A stretch of DNA of 64,000 nucleotides from CATQHD01 sp965243165 (lineage in GTDB: Bacteria; Actinomycetota; Acidimicrobiia; Spongiisociales; Spongiisociaceae). A program made the position numbers and the translations under genes. Below the pieces are notes generated by a model that was not told where the DNA came from, ran no database searches, and saw nothing but the letters and a program-made list of their open reading frames with translations. Numbering within the stretch: the first letter of the stretch is position 1; every line of letters starts with the position of its first letter. Of the stretch, positions 8,198-16,525 are shown piece after piece. Where the stretch lies: contig OZ251535.1 in assembly GCA_965243165.1 (NCBI GenBank), forward strand, positions 248,001-312,000. The letters are read 5' to 3'.

Positions 8198-9148
8198 ATG
8201 ACCGTAGTTGACGGGGTTTGCCCCCTGATGACCGACCCCGAGGCCTGGAACAGCTGGATCGAAGGCGGGGTGGACATCGTTGCCCCCACCGCCGCCAACT
8301 GGGAAGGCCCCGCCGAGGCCGAGGAACTGCTCTGCCGGTGGGCCCGATGGACGGCGGAGGACGGCCGGCTGGAAGCCGTCGCCGAGCCTTCCGGCTTCGA
8401 CCGGTTTCCGAGGCCCGGAAAGCTGGGGGTGGTGATCCATTTCCAGAACACCCTCCCCATGGGGGACGACCTGGCCAATTACGAGCGCTTCCACCGCCTG
8501 GGGCTGCGGATGGTGCAGCTCTGCTACAACCGGACCAACCGGGTGGGGGACGGATGCCTGGAACCCGGAGACGGCCCCCTCACCTCCTTCGGGCGGGAAA
8601 CCGTGAAAGAGATGAACCGGCTGGGGATAGTGGTGGACCTCTCCCACACGGGCCGGCGCACCACCTTCGACGCCATGGCGGTCGCCTCTGCGCCGCCGGT
8701 GTTCTCCCACTCCAACCCCAAGGCGCTCTGCTCCAACCGCCGCAACATCGACGACAGCCAGATCAAGGCGGTCGCCGGCCTGGGCGGCCTGGTAGGGGTC
8801 AACGCCTACCCGGCCTTCGTCAAACCAGGCGGCAAGGGGGCGGCTGTGGCCGACCTGGTAGACCACATCGACTACCTCGTAGATCTGATCGGACCCCACC
8901 AGGTCGGGCTGGGGCTGGATTTTTGCAAGCTGAGCCCGGAGATGCACGCCGAGATGATCGCCTCCGGCGAGTGGAGCATCGAGGACTACCCGGACGACTC
9001 CGGAACCTACCCGGCGGGTCTGGAAACCCCCGCCCAGATTCCCAACCTCCAGAAAGAACTGGCCGCCCGCGGCTACCCCGCCGACGCCGTCAAAGCGATA
9101 CTCGGGCAAAACTGGATAGACCTCTACCAGAGAGTGTGGGCCGCCTGA
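8198..9148 (+). CDS. Peptidase M19 (membrane dipeptidase)-like protein, N-terminal metal motif altered
   Basis: A 316-residue TIM-barrel protein of the renal dipeptidase family. Conserved pieces: MVQLCYNRTNRVGDG, LTSFGRETVKEMNRLGIVV, VDLSHTG, PPVFSHSNPKAL, NRRNIDD and VGLGLDF. The family's N-terminal His-x-Asp metal motif (usually DGHND) is VDGVCPLM here, so neither ligand is present. The His of VDLSH and SHS-type motifs remain. From memory there is a bacterial subclade with the same substitution, so it may be a real subfamily with a one-metal site or different chemistry. GGAG lies upstream of the ATG. It is co-directional with the ThDP gene 126 bp upstream. Confidence 0.82.
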   Translation: MTVVDGVCPLMTDPEAWNSWIEGGVDIVAPTAANWEGPAEAEELLCRWARWTAEDGRLEAVAEPSGFDRFPRPGKLGVVIHFQNTLPMGDDLANYERFHRLGLRMVQLCYNRTNRVGDGCLEPGDGPLTSFGRETVKEMNRLGIVVDLSHTGRRTTFDAMAVASAPPVFSHSNPKALCSNRRNIDDSQIKAVAGLGGLVGVNAYPAFVKPGGKGAAVADLVDHIDYLVDLIGPHQVGLGLDFCKLSPEMHAEMIASGEWSIEDYPDDSGTYPAGLETPAQIPNLQKELAARGYPADAVKAILGQNWIDLYQRVWAA

Positions 9149-9218
9149 CGCAGGATGTCAAGGGGCGCGGATGTTCTACAGGCCGCAGCCGGTTGAACAG
9201 CGGCTTGGTTCGGTCCGG

Positions 9219-10301
9219 TCAGCCCCCGCCCGGCGCCGGAGGCGGAAGCACAGCAGCGCCGTCGCCCTCATACACGGCGCCCACCGCTCGGTAGTAGTCC
9301 TGCAGTTTGTTGGCGTCGGTAACCAGCAACGGTAAACTGGAGTGCGCCCCGATGCGGCCGCCGGTGATCGCTGTCCGTTCCTCGGCTGCTTTCTTGATCT
9401 GTGGTATCAGTTCGGACAACGGCATATCCATTTGGCTTAGCAGGTAATCGTTGTATCCCTCTACAATCCAATAAATGTCGCTGGATACGGCCCGTATTTC
9501 GCCGCCTTCACGTTGTATATACCACTTAGCGCGCCAGCGATCAACTACATGCCAAGATTCAACAGTTGCGGTCCGAGAAGATCCGAGGAACAGTATCATC
9601 TCTCTCCCCTCATGTTCTTCAGCTCTTAAGTATCGGCTTCTATAAAAATTATCATCAATATAAGATCTATCGCCGGGGAAAATAGCACCTGTGTTTACCG
9701 AAATGGTCAACACGGGAGGTCCTTCTCCCACAATGTACTCACTGATTCTGAAATCCAAAAAACAATGATAAAAAAATGTATCAAGATAAAGACGTTCGGC
9801 GCGACCCGCATAATTATACAGGTCACTGCTGTGCTCATAGTTGAATAGCTTTACAGGGTATTCTGCGCACCGAGTGGTATCTGGTTTAGCTACTCCTCTG
9901 ATAACCATATGAGGAACCAAGTTAGGATAACTGCGAGAGTCTAACATACTTAGAAAGACATCATTGAAACTAGGCAATGTATGTAACATAGTAGTGGGCA
10001 CCGCAGTGGCTGGAGTTTCAGAATCGGCGACCGACATCGATATTGGAGAACAGGGATCAAAGTCTGAACCTTCCACAGGGACACAAGGCGGAATAACTTC
10101 TTTCAGATAAGACACCGGCCGCCTTGTCATAGCCTCTGCCGGCCCATCGCCCCATCCTTCGAACTCGACGAAGCCGAACTCTTGCTCCGCTCGTTCAACG
10201 GGGCCCGCGGTAGTTTCGGCGGTTGTGGCAGCGCCGCAGCCAGCCGCTAGGAGGACGAATACAACCAGCACCCCGGTCTGAAGGGTCTGTTCAGCTCGCA
10301 T
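9219..10301 (-). CDS. Predicted lipoprotein, paralogue of the next gene
   Basis: A 360-residue exported protein of no family I recognise. The N-terminus is a lipoprotein signal (hydrophobic VLVVFVLLAAGC, modified Cys about residue 22). The body shares a unit with the product of 10314-12032: RQPVSYLKEVIPPCVP, TRCAEYPVKLF, EYIVGEGPPVL, EMILFL, LLSQMDMPLSELI and IGAHSSLPLLVTDANKL. Three Cys (two around CVP, one in TRCAEY) recur in both. The C-terminus stops in a Pro/Gly stretch just after the shared unit. Base composition is much lower in GC than the flanking genes except in the C-terminal 200 bases. It is third in an operon behind the secreted protease; 12 bp separate it from the preceding gene. 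Confidence 0.8.
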   Translation of the reverse strand: MRAEQTLQTGVLVVFVLLAAGCGAATTAETTAGPVERAEQEFGFVEFEGWGDGPAEAMTRRPVSYLKEVIPPCVPVEGSDFDPCSPISMSVADSETPATAVPTTMLHTLPSFNDVFLSMLDSRSYPNLVPHMVIRGVAKPDTTRCAEYPVKLFNYEHSSDLYNYAGRAERLYLDTFFYHCFLDFRISEYIVGEGPPVLTISVNTGAIFPGDRSYIDDNFYRSRYLRAEEHEGREMILFLGSSRTATVESWHVVDRWRAKWYIQREGGEIRAVSSDIYWIVEGYNDYLLSQMDMPLSELIPQIKKAAEERTAITGGRIGAHSSLPLLVTDANKLQDYYRAVGAVYEGDGAAVLPPPAPGGG

Positions 10302-10313
10302 GACCGAATCTTA

Positions 10314-12032
10314 TCAGCCGACGGGTTCTTCGTCGAACAGCCCGCTCCCTCCGCCTTCATCCGGAGGAGCACCGCCTTCCCCCAACGGTGCTGTCGTAGC
10401 CGCCGCGCCGGAACCATCGACCGGAGGCGTAGGCGCAACCGTAGTGGAGGAAGCATCCTCCGCCGGCGGCTGAGTAGTAGTGGTTGTAGACGGAGCAACG
10501 TCTTCTACCTGCGGCTGGATAGTGGTAGTAGTTACAGGGTCATCAACCGGTGCTGCAGATGTAGTAGTGGTTGTAGACGGTGTAGCTTCTTCCGTCTGCG
10601 GCTGGGGAGAATCGGTAGGTTCGGTGGTGCCGGTGGACGACGGCGGGGAGGTGGTGGAAGTAACTGTATCTTGCACCTGCGGCTGGGTTGTGGTGGCGGG
10701 CGGCTCGGATCCGTCGGTCTGAGGCAGCGTCGTGCCGGTGGGAGAAGGCGCAGTGGTATCCCCCGGCGAGGGGCTGGTCGTACTGGACACCGGAGGGGCT
10801 GCGTCGTCCGTGGTGGTCGGAGAGGTCTCGTCTCCTGGGACCGGGGAGCTGGCAACAGTGGGCTGGCCTTCCCCGACCTGGGTTGGAGGCTGTTCGGGTT
10901 CATCCCCGCCCGGCGCTGGAGGCGGCAAAACCGTAGCGCCCTCGCCCTCATATACGGCACCCACCGCTCCGTAGTAGTCCTGCAGCTTGTTGGCGTCGGT
11001 AACCAGCAACGGCAAACTGGAGTGCGCCCCGATGCGGCCGCCGGTGATTACTGTCCGTTCCTCGGCTGCTTTCTTGATCTGGGATATCAGTTCGGACAAC
11101 GGCATATCCATTTGGCTCAACAGATGATCGTTGTATCCTGCTACAATATGGTCTATATCCTTGGCTACAGCCCGCACCTCACCGCCAACGCGTTGTATAA
11201 ACCACACAGCACGTAAACGAGTAGCTACCTGCCACGATTCAACAGATGCAGTCCGAGGGGGTCTAAGGAACAATATCATTTCCTTCCCCTCGAAAGCTGA
11301 GTTCTTATCATAATATTCTTGGTAGTAGTCATCTCCAATTTGTAGTCTTTCGTCTTGGAAGATTGCATCCTCATATATTGAAATACTCAGCACGGGAGGT
11401 CCTTCACCCACGATGTATTCATTGATCCTAAAATCCATAAAGCAGTAATTATAGTATGCCCCTTTGTAAAAATTTTCATCCCGGCTCGTATAGTTATATA
11501 GGTCATTATTAAGCTCAAAGCTGAATAGCTTTACAGGATATTCTGCACATCGAGTGGTATTTGGTTTGGCAGTTCCCCTGACAACTATGTGAGCAACCGA
11601 TGAACTGGTATTCATTGGACCCACTATACCCAATAATATATCCGAAATGGTAGGCAATTCATGCAACATAGTCCCTGACATATATTTATAATTAGAAGCT
11701 TCAGCACTGGGGGGAGTCATCGTCTGTATTTCAGAGCAGGGGTACTGCCTTGATCCTTCAATAGGGACACAGGGTGGAATAACTTCTTTCAGATAAGACA
11801 CCGGTTGCCTTGCCATAGCTGACGGCTCACCTCCCAATCCCAACACGCTATCCAGATCTGAGCCATGTAGCGTCGCCTGGTCTACCATGAGAGATGGCGA
11901 AGTTGCCTCCGGCGCGGCGATAGGTTCCCCCTCCGAAAACCCTGAATTATAGCTGTTGCCTCCGTTGCAAGCAGACCATAAAACGGCCAACACTAGCAAT
12001 ACAGCAGGCACAAGGCCCTTGGCTGTTCTCAT
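10314..12032 (-). CDS. Predicted lipoprotein with Pro/Thr-rich C-terminal tail
   Basis: A 572-residue lipoprotein. The signal peptide ends in LAVLWSAC. The unrecognised core domain (about residues 65-360) is paralogous to the 9219-10301 product. It continues into a roughly 200-residue tail rich in Thr, Ser, Pro and Gln, with PQPQVE/STTTTT-type blocks, ending in an acidic FDEEPVG. Such tails usually span the cell wall or are glycosylated. The start is ATG 12032, preceded by GGAGGGGAG, and overlaps the TGA of the protease gene (ATGA). The core is low-GC while the tail is GC-rich, giving a mosaic look. The function is unknown; the operon suggests a partner, inhibitor or substrate of the protease. 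Confidence 0.8.
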   Translation of the reverse strand: MRTAKGLVPAVLLVLAVLWSACNGGNSYNSGFSEGEPIAAPEATSPSLMVDQATLHGSDLDSVLGLGGEPSAMARQPVSYLKEVIPPCVPIEGSRQYPCSEIQTMTPPSAEASNYKYMSGTMLHELPTISDILLGIVGPMNTSSSVAHIVVRGTAKPNTTRCAEYPVKLFSFELNNDLYNYTSRDENFYKGAYYNYCFMDFRINEYIVGEGPPVLSISIYEDAIFQDERLQIGDDYYQEYYDKNSAFEGKEMILFLRPPRTASVESWQVATRLRAVWFIQRVGGEVRAVAKDIDHIVAGYNDHLLSQMDMPLSELISQIKKAAEERTVITGGRIGAHSSLPLLVTDANKLQDYYGAVGAVYEGEGATVLPPPAPGGDEPEQPPTQVGEGQPTVASSPVPGDETSPTTTDDAAPPVSSTTSPSPGDTTAPSPTGTTLPQTDGSEPPATTTQPQVQDTVTSTTSPPSSTGTTEPTDSPQPQTEEATPSTTTTTSAAPVDDPVTTTTIQPQVEDVAPSTTTTTQPPAEDASSTTVAPTPPVDGSGAAATTAPLGEGGAPPDEGGGSGLFDEEPVG

Positions 12033-15000
12033 TGTTTCTTCTCCCCTCCATCCTGCTTGCTCACCGCGGCAATAGTGGTGGCGGTGGAAGCAACAACGGA
12101 TACGGATGCCGTAGTTGTCGTAGACGACGCGGCCTCGGCCGGGATGGTCAGGTCGATGTGCCATGTGGTGTTCCGGTCGATGTTGATCGGGTAACGGCCG
12201 CGGCCCCATATCAGGTCCCATGGGTGGTCGGCCTGCATTACGATTGCGTCGCCGAGGCGGAGGGTCTGGACGCTAGTGGGGGTATCGGTCGGCCAGAACC
12301 GGATCTGGGTTTGATCTGGGAGTTCGTGGTCTTCAAGGTCGGGGGTGGCTTGGATGCGGGCACCGCGGCGGTGGGTTTTGATTCGGTCAATGGTGTAGGT
12401 GCGTCCGGCGTAGGTGAAGGTGTTTCCGCTGGTGAGGTGCCATTCGACGTCGTTGGTTATGTATGTGGTTGGCCGGGCTTCGATTTGCCAGAGGGTTACA
12501 GGCTGATTGGCTGTAGTCACGGCCGTTGCCGCCGCCGCGGTTGTGGTTGTGGTCGCCGCGGCCGCGGTGGTTGTTGTATTGGGAGATGTAGTTGACGTCG
12601 CCCTGACAGTCGTAGTAGTGCGAGCTACTGTCATATCCTCATGAGTTGCCGTTGTACTAGAACTAGTCGAAGGCCGAGATAGGAATATCGCCCTTACCGC
12701 CGCAAAGTCGTGCTTGGTCGGAATACAAAACCCTCTATGGTTACCCATTATACTTTCTCCAACAACCAAAGGACGATCAGCAAGACCAAAAACATGACCT
12801 GCTTCATGTAACACCAGACCCCTCATATGAGAACATGACCCCTGAGGGGCTACAACACTAGATTGAAACAAAAACATATCCGCAGCCCCGAACCGTCCTT
12901 GTCCTGGAATATCTTTTTCTACACAACCACCATTCATCGCTGCTACCTCACTTGAATATCCGCATTTATCTCGGATAGCTTCAGCATTTTTTAGTCGGAT
13001 TTTGTTTCTCAAGTGCTGGCCTTGATTACCGTCACATTCCCAATAGTTGCCGCCGTTTGTATGATGATGGGCTGTAACTACTCCATCAGTACCGATTCTG
13101 GACTCCCAAAGTTCTATACTCGCCTCTATCTCCCTTACTATCTCCGCTCTAGTCCCTCCTCCAAAGCTAGAACCTTGCGGCCTTGCGCCAGCTGGCGGTA
13201 AGTCTTCAGCACAGATTACATAAGAATATTCACCCACAGCACTGCTGGGATGAACCGAATTACCAGCATGAGCATCAAGAAAGCCTGCGGCCTGTACCAT
13301 GCCCACCTGAGTAGGGAAAGACATTGGACTGTTAGTAGTGTAGACATACACCGAAGCTGACCAATTTGAGACTGAAAGACCGTTACGGGTCCGCACCTGA
13401 ACTTCATAATAACGATTGACCCGAATATTAGGTACTGTATACGAGTACGTACCATTAATCGCAGTAAGCCTTCCAGTAGAAACTGGATTGCTCCAAGGGT
13501 TATAAGCTCGAGTTATGACATTGCTGTAATCCCTTACTCCATACCTTATTTGATGATAAGTCGGCCCTCTAGGGGGCACCAGGTTCCATTCTATTGATAC
13601 CTGCCCTTGATTGTTGCCTGTCAGCAAACTGTGTCCGCTGATCTTCTCTACTGCCGGTACGAGCATAGAATAATCAACCCTATAGGACAGCGCGGCGGCG
13701 ATAGAAGGTGCCGCGGCGGCGGTGGTGGGCGCCGCCGTGGTAGGAGCAGCCTTGGTAGTGGTAGGCGCGGTTGTGGTAGTGGTGGGATTGGTCGTGGTAG
13801 GAGCAGCCTTGGTAGTGGTAGTGATTGAGGTGTAATAACAGGTGGCACCGCTCCGGCGGTTATAACGGTGCCCCGACGGAGCAGACGGACACGGATCATA
13901 GACCGTTCTAGAAGAAGCCGTACGGGTAGTGGTCTGTGTCTTTGAGTAACGGCAGGTTGAGCCGCTTCGGCGGCCTGCCGGATACCCGGACAAAAGGGGA
14001 CACGAATAGAAAATCGTAATCGGAGAACTGAGGGTCTTGGTCAACGTCTTTGCATAATAACACGTCCGACCACTCCGGCGATTGTACCTATACCCCGACG
14101 GAGCCGACGGACAGGAATACGTAGTACTAGCCGACGAAGTACGCGTCGTAGTCAACGTCTTTGCATAATAACACGTCCGACCACTCCGGCGATTGTACCT
14201 ATACCCCGACGGAGCCGACGGACAGGAATACGTAGTACTAGCCGACGAAGTACGCGTCGTAGTCAACGTCTTTGCATAATAACACGTCCGACCACTCCGG
14301 CGGCTGTACCTATACCCCGACGGAGGTAAAGGACATGAGTAATGGCGGGTAATCCAACTGTAACTGGCAATACGCGTCGTGAGAACCGTCCTCGTGTAAT
14401 AGCAGGTTCGGCCGCTCCGGCGGCTGTAACTATATCCCGACGGGGACGATGGACACGAACCCAACCTAGTCCTGCTCAAAGCCGTCCGAGTCGTATAAAC
14501 AATCTTCGTGTAGTAGCAGGTTCGGCCGCTCCGGCGGCTGTAACTATATCCCGTCGGGGACGATGGACATGAACCCAACCTAGTCCTGCTCAAAGCCGTC
14601 CGAGTCGTATAAACAATCTTCGTGTAGTAGCAGGTTCGGCCGCTCCGGCGGCTGTAACTATATCCCGTCGGGGACGATGGACATGAACCCAACCTAGTCA
14701 AACTCGTAGCCGTCCGCGAAGTAGTAACCGTCTTCGAGTAATAACAAGTCCGGCCTCTCCGTCTGCCAGCCGAATAACCCGACGGAGGCGCCGGACACGA
14801 ATACACGACCCGGCTCCCAGTAGTGCGGGTCACCTCACTTGGCGAGCCCGACCCGCCGGCGGCGGCCGCAGCCGCCGGGCGCCCAGACTCTACCCCTCTC
14901 CCTCCCTGCAAGCCAGGGCCGAACCCTGGCGGCGCCGCCTGGAGCACCATCAACACCGCAACCAACACAACCCAACGCCAACCCCGCCCAAAGTCGAAGG

Positions 15001-15049
15001 ACCGCCTCAGTTGCCCCAGCATCCAGAGCGCAACATCCACCCTTCTCAT
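12029..15049 (-). CDS. Secreted metzincin-type metalloprotease with nine Cys repeats
   Basis: About 1006 residues from ATG 15049. Order: basic N-terminus and hydrophobic export segment (WVVLVAVLMVLQA, about 26-38); nine repeats of about 37 residues; a Thr/Ala/Pro linker; a fibronectin-III-like domain (about 455-570); a zinc-protease domain with HEAGHVFGLAD (His at about 748) and a Met-turn ESIMGN ten residues later; a second Thr-rich linker; and a C-terminal beta-rich domain (about 850-970) with FTYAGRTYTI. HExxHxxGxxD followed by a Met-turn is the metzincin pattern with Asp as third ligand, as in snapalysin. Several Cys in the catalytic part suggest disulfides. An upstream GTG at 15094 is possible but lies inside a GGGGAGGTG sequence. 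The substrate is unknown. Confidence 0.82.
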   Translation of the reverse strand: MRRVDVALWMLGQLRRSFDFGRGWRWVVLVAVLMVLQAAPPGFGPGLQGGRGVESGRPAAAAAAGGSGSPSEVTRTTGSRVVYSCPAPPSGYSAGRRRGRTCYYSKTVTTSRTATSLTRLGSCPSSPTGYSYSRRSGRTCYYTKIVYTTRTALSRTRLGSCPSSPTGYSYSRRSGRTCYYTKIVYTTRTALSRTRLGSCPSSPSGYSYSRRSGRTCYYTRTVLTTRIASYSWITRHYSCPLPPSGYRYSRRSGRTCYYAKTLTTTRTSSASTTYSCPSAPSGYRYNRRSGRTCYYAKTLTTTRTSSASTTYSCPSAPSGYRYNRRSGRTCYYAKTLTKTLSSPITIFYSCPLLSGYPAGRRSGSTCRYSKTQTTTRTASSRTVYDPCPSAPSGHRYNRRSGATCYYTSITTTTKAAPTTTNPTTTTTAPTTTKAAPTTAAPTTAAAAPSIAAALSYRVDYSMLVPAVEKISGHSLLTGNNQGQVSIEWNLVPPRGPTYHQIRYGVRDYSNVITRAYNPWSNPVSTGRLTAINGTYSYTVPNIRVNRYYEVQVRTRNGLSVSNWSASVYVYTTNSPMSFPTQVGMVQAAGFLDAHAGNSVHPSSAVGEYSYVICAEDLPPAGARPQGSSFGGGTRAEIVREIEASIELWESRIGTDGVVTAHHHTNGGNYWECDGNQGQHLRNKIRLKNAEAIRDKCGYSSEVAAMNGGCVEKDIPGQGRFGAADMFLFQSSVVAPQGSCSHMRGLVLHEAGHVFGLADRPLVVGESIMGNHRGFCIPTKHDFAAVRAIFLSRPSTSSSTTATHEDMTVARTTTTVRATSTTSPNTTTTAAAATTTTTAAAATAVTTANQPVTLWQIEARPTTYITNDVEWHLTSGNTFTYAGRTYTIDRIKTHRRGARIQATPDLEDHELPDQTQIRFWPTDTPTSVQTLRLGDAIVMQADHPWDLIWGRGRYPINIDRNTTWHIDLTIPAEAASSTTTTASVSVVASTATTIAAVSKQDGGEKKQ
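13799..14809 (-). repeat. Tandem 37-39-residue Cys repeat array inside the protease gene
   Basis: Nine in-frame repeats with consensus SCPSxPSGYxYxRRSGRTC followed by YY and a Thr/Arg-rich stretch. Each has two Cys 17 residues apart (16 in the eighth repeat). At DNA level some neighbours are identical: a 111-bp unit at 14041-14151 and 14152-14262, and a 114-bp unit beginning near 14458 and 14572. The identity implies recent copy-number change by slippage or recombination. No known domain name came to mind. Confidence 0.9.
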
Positions 15050-15244
15050 ATGAGAACTATAGCGCCGCCCGAAGGTGCGTGGTGAACAGTCCACCTCCCC
15101 TACCCTGCCCTCCCCCCACGTTTTCGCGAAGCCTCCGTTTTTTGTGAAGCTACAACAACTTCGTTCAACGAGCCGGCGGAGGGGCGTCGATGCGCCGGGC
15201 CGGATCAGCTATGATCGGCTGCGCATCCCGAAAGGAGCGAGACG

Positions 15245-16297
15245 TTGCGCAGAGTCCCTACCACGGCGGCGGCGGGCGCCGACCTGGCGCCGATGTTCAA
15301 AGACCACATGGAGCTGTGCGGGGTCGGCCCCGGCCAGACGGTCATGGCCTTCACCAACACCCAGAGCAACCCCGCCTACATCACGGCGTTGATGGCGGCG
15401 GTCAAGATACTGGGGGCCGACTTCTTCCAGATCATGGTGGCGGCCGACGACTCCTGGATGAAGTCGCGCACCATCATCGACGCCTGGAAGGGGTGCGACA
15501 TGGTGGTGGGGTTCCTGGCCAGCATGGGGTCGCACTGGATCTACTCCGACGCCCACAACGAAGCTTTGGATTCGGGCGTCCGCAGCCTCATGATCGAGGA
15601 GCCGGAAGACCATCTGCGCCGCCTCTTTCCCATTCCCGTCATTCGGGAGCGGGGCGAGGCCAGCGTGAAGTACATGGGCATGTCCGACACCATGCGGGTC
15701 TGGTCGGAAGCGGGCACCGACCTGACGGTCCGCTACACGGGGCGGCCCCTCGGCTGTCAGTACGGCTACACCGACACCCCCGGGCGCTGGGACCACTGGC
15801 CTTCCGGGCAGTGCGGGGTGGCGCCGCTGGAGGACTCGGCGGAGGGGACTTTGGTGGTCGACCGCGGCGACGCGCTGCTGCCGATGGGCAAGTACGCCAA
15901 CGATCCGATCCGGATGGAACTGCGGGAAGGGAGCATCGTCTCCATCGAGGGGGGCGCCGACGCCCGGCTGCTCAAAGACTTCTTCGAGCTTCCCAAGGAC
16001 AGGCGGGCCTACGGCCTCTCCCACATCGGCTGGGGGTACGAACACCGGGCCAACTGGAACGCCCTCGGCCTCCGCTTCTGGGAAGGCGGCGGGGTGATGG
16101 ACACCGAGAGCTACTACGGCAACATGCTGATCGCCTTCGGCGCCAACTTCTTCCGCAAGCTGGGCGGCGAGAACCGGGTGAACTTCCACTTCGACATCCC
16201 GACCCGCAACCATTCCATCTGGATCGGCGACACCCAGATCATCGACCGGGGCCGCTTCGCGGTGCCGGGGTTCGAGCTGGAACAGCCGGAAGGCTGA
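15245..16297 (+). CDS. NicX-like (2,5-dihydroxypyridine 5,6-dioxygenase family) protein
   Basis: A 350-residue protein that matches my memory of Pseudomonas NicX, also 350 residues, over its second half: YGYTDTPGRWDHWPSG, EDSAEGTLVVDRGD, YGLSHIGWGYEHRANWNALG, ESYYGNMLIAFGAN and NFHFDIPTRN. NicX is a mononuclear iron ring-cleaving dioxygenase related in fold to M29 aminopeptidases. The His of SHIGWG and the His-x-Asp of FHFD correspond to its iron ligands. The start is TTG 15245 with AAAGGAG upstream. No nicotinate hydroxylase or other nic genes are nearby, so the substrate may be another hydroxylated N-heterocycle. It heads the amidohydrolase-hydantoinase operon. Confidence 0.8.
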   Translation: MRRVPTTAAAGADLAPMFKDHMELCGVGPGQTVMAFTNTQSNPAYITALMAAVKILGADFFQIMVAADDSWMKSRTIIDAWKGCDMVVGFLASMGSHWIYSDAHNEALDSGVRSLMIEEPEDHLRRLFPIPVIRERGEASVKYMGMSDTMRVWSEAGTDLTVRYTGRPLGCQYGYTDTPGRWDHWPSGQCGVAPLEDSAEGTLVVDRGDALLPMGKYANDPIRMELREGSIVSIEGGADARLLKDFFELPKDRRAYGLSHIGWGYEHRANWNALGLRFWEGGGVMDTESYYGNMLIAFGANFFRKLGGENRVNFHFDIPTRNHSIWIGDTQIIDRGRFAVPGFELEQPEG

Positions 16298-16300
16298 GAA

Positions 16301-16319
16301 GGGGCTGGAGAGCAGCCCC
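16301..16319 (+). terminator. Hairpin after the NicX-like gene
   Basis: A 7-bp perfect stem GGGGCTG/CAGCCCC with a 5-nt loop lies four bases after the stop codon. No T-run follows. It may be a weak terminator or an mRNA-stabilising 3' structure within the operon, since the next gene starts 200 bp downstream on the same strand. Confidence 0.45.
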
Positions 16320-16525
16320 GCCGCCCGCCGGACGCCTCGAGGACGGCGCTCAGGCCGACCGGCAACTATCCTCCTGCCCTCAAGGACGGCCGGCGGGCAC
16401 ACGGCCGCAGCGGGCCCGCCCCGGCCGGGAGAACATCTGGACGGGACGGCCTCCGAACGAAACCCTGCAGTTCCGAGAAGACGCCGCCGGCGGGCCGCGG
16501 CAGCTCGACAGAGGAGGAAGACAAG

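Noticed and set aside
14041..14262. CRISPR-like appearance of regularly spaced repeats
   Set aside because: The repeats are contiguous in-frame coding units of 111-114 bp with no unique spacers.
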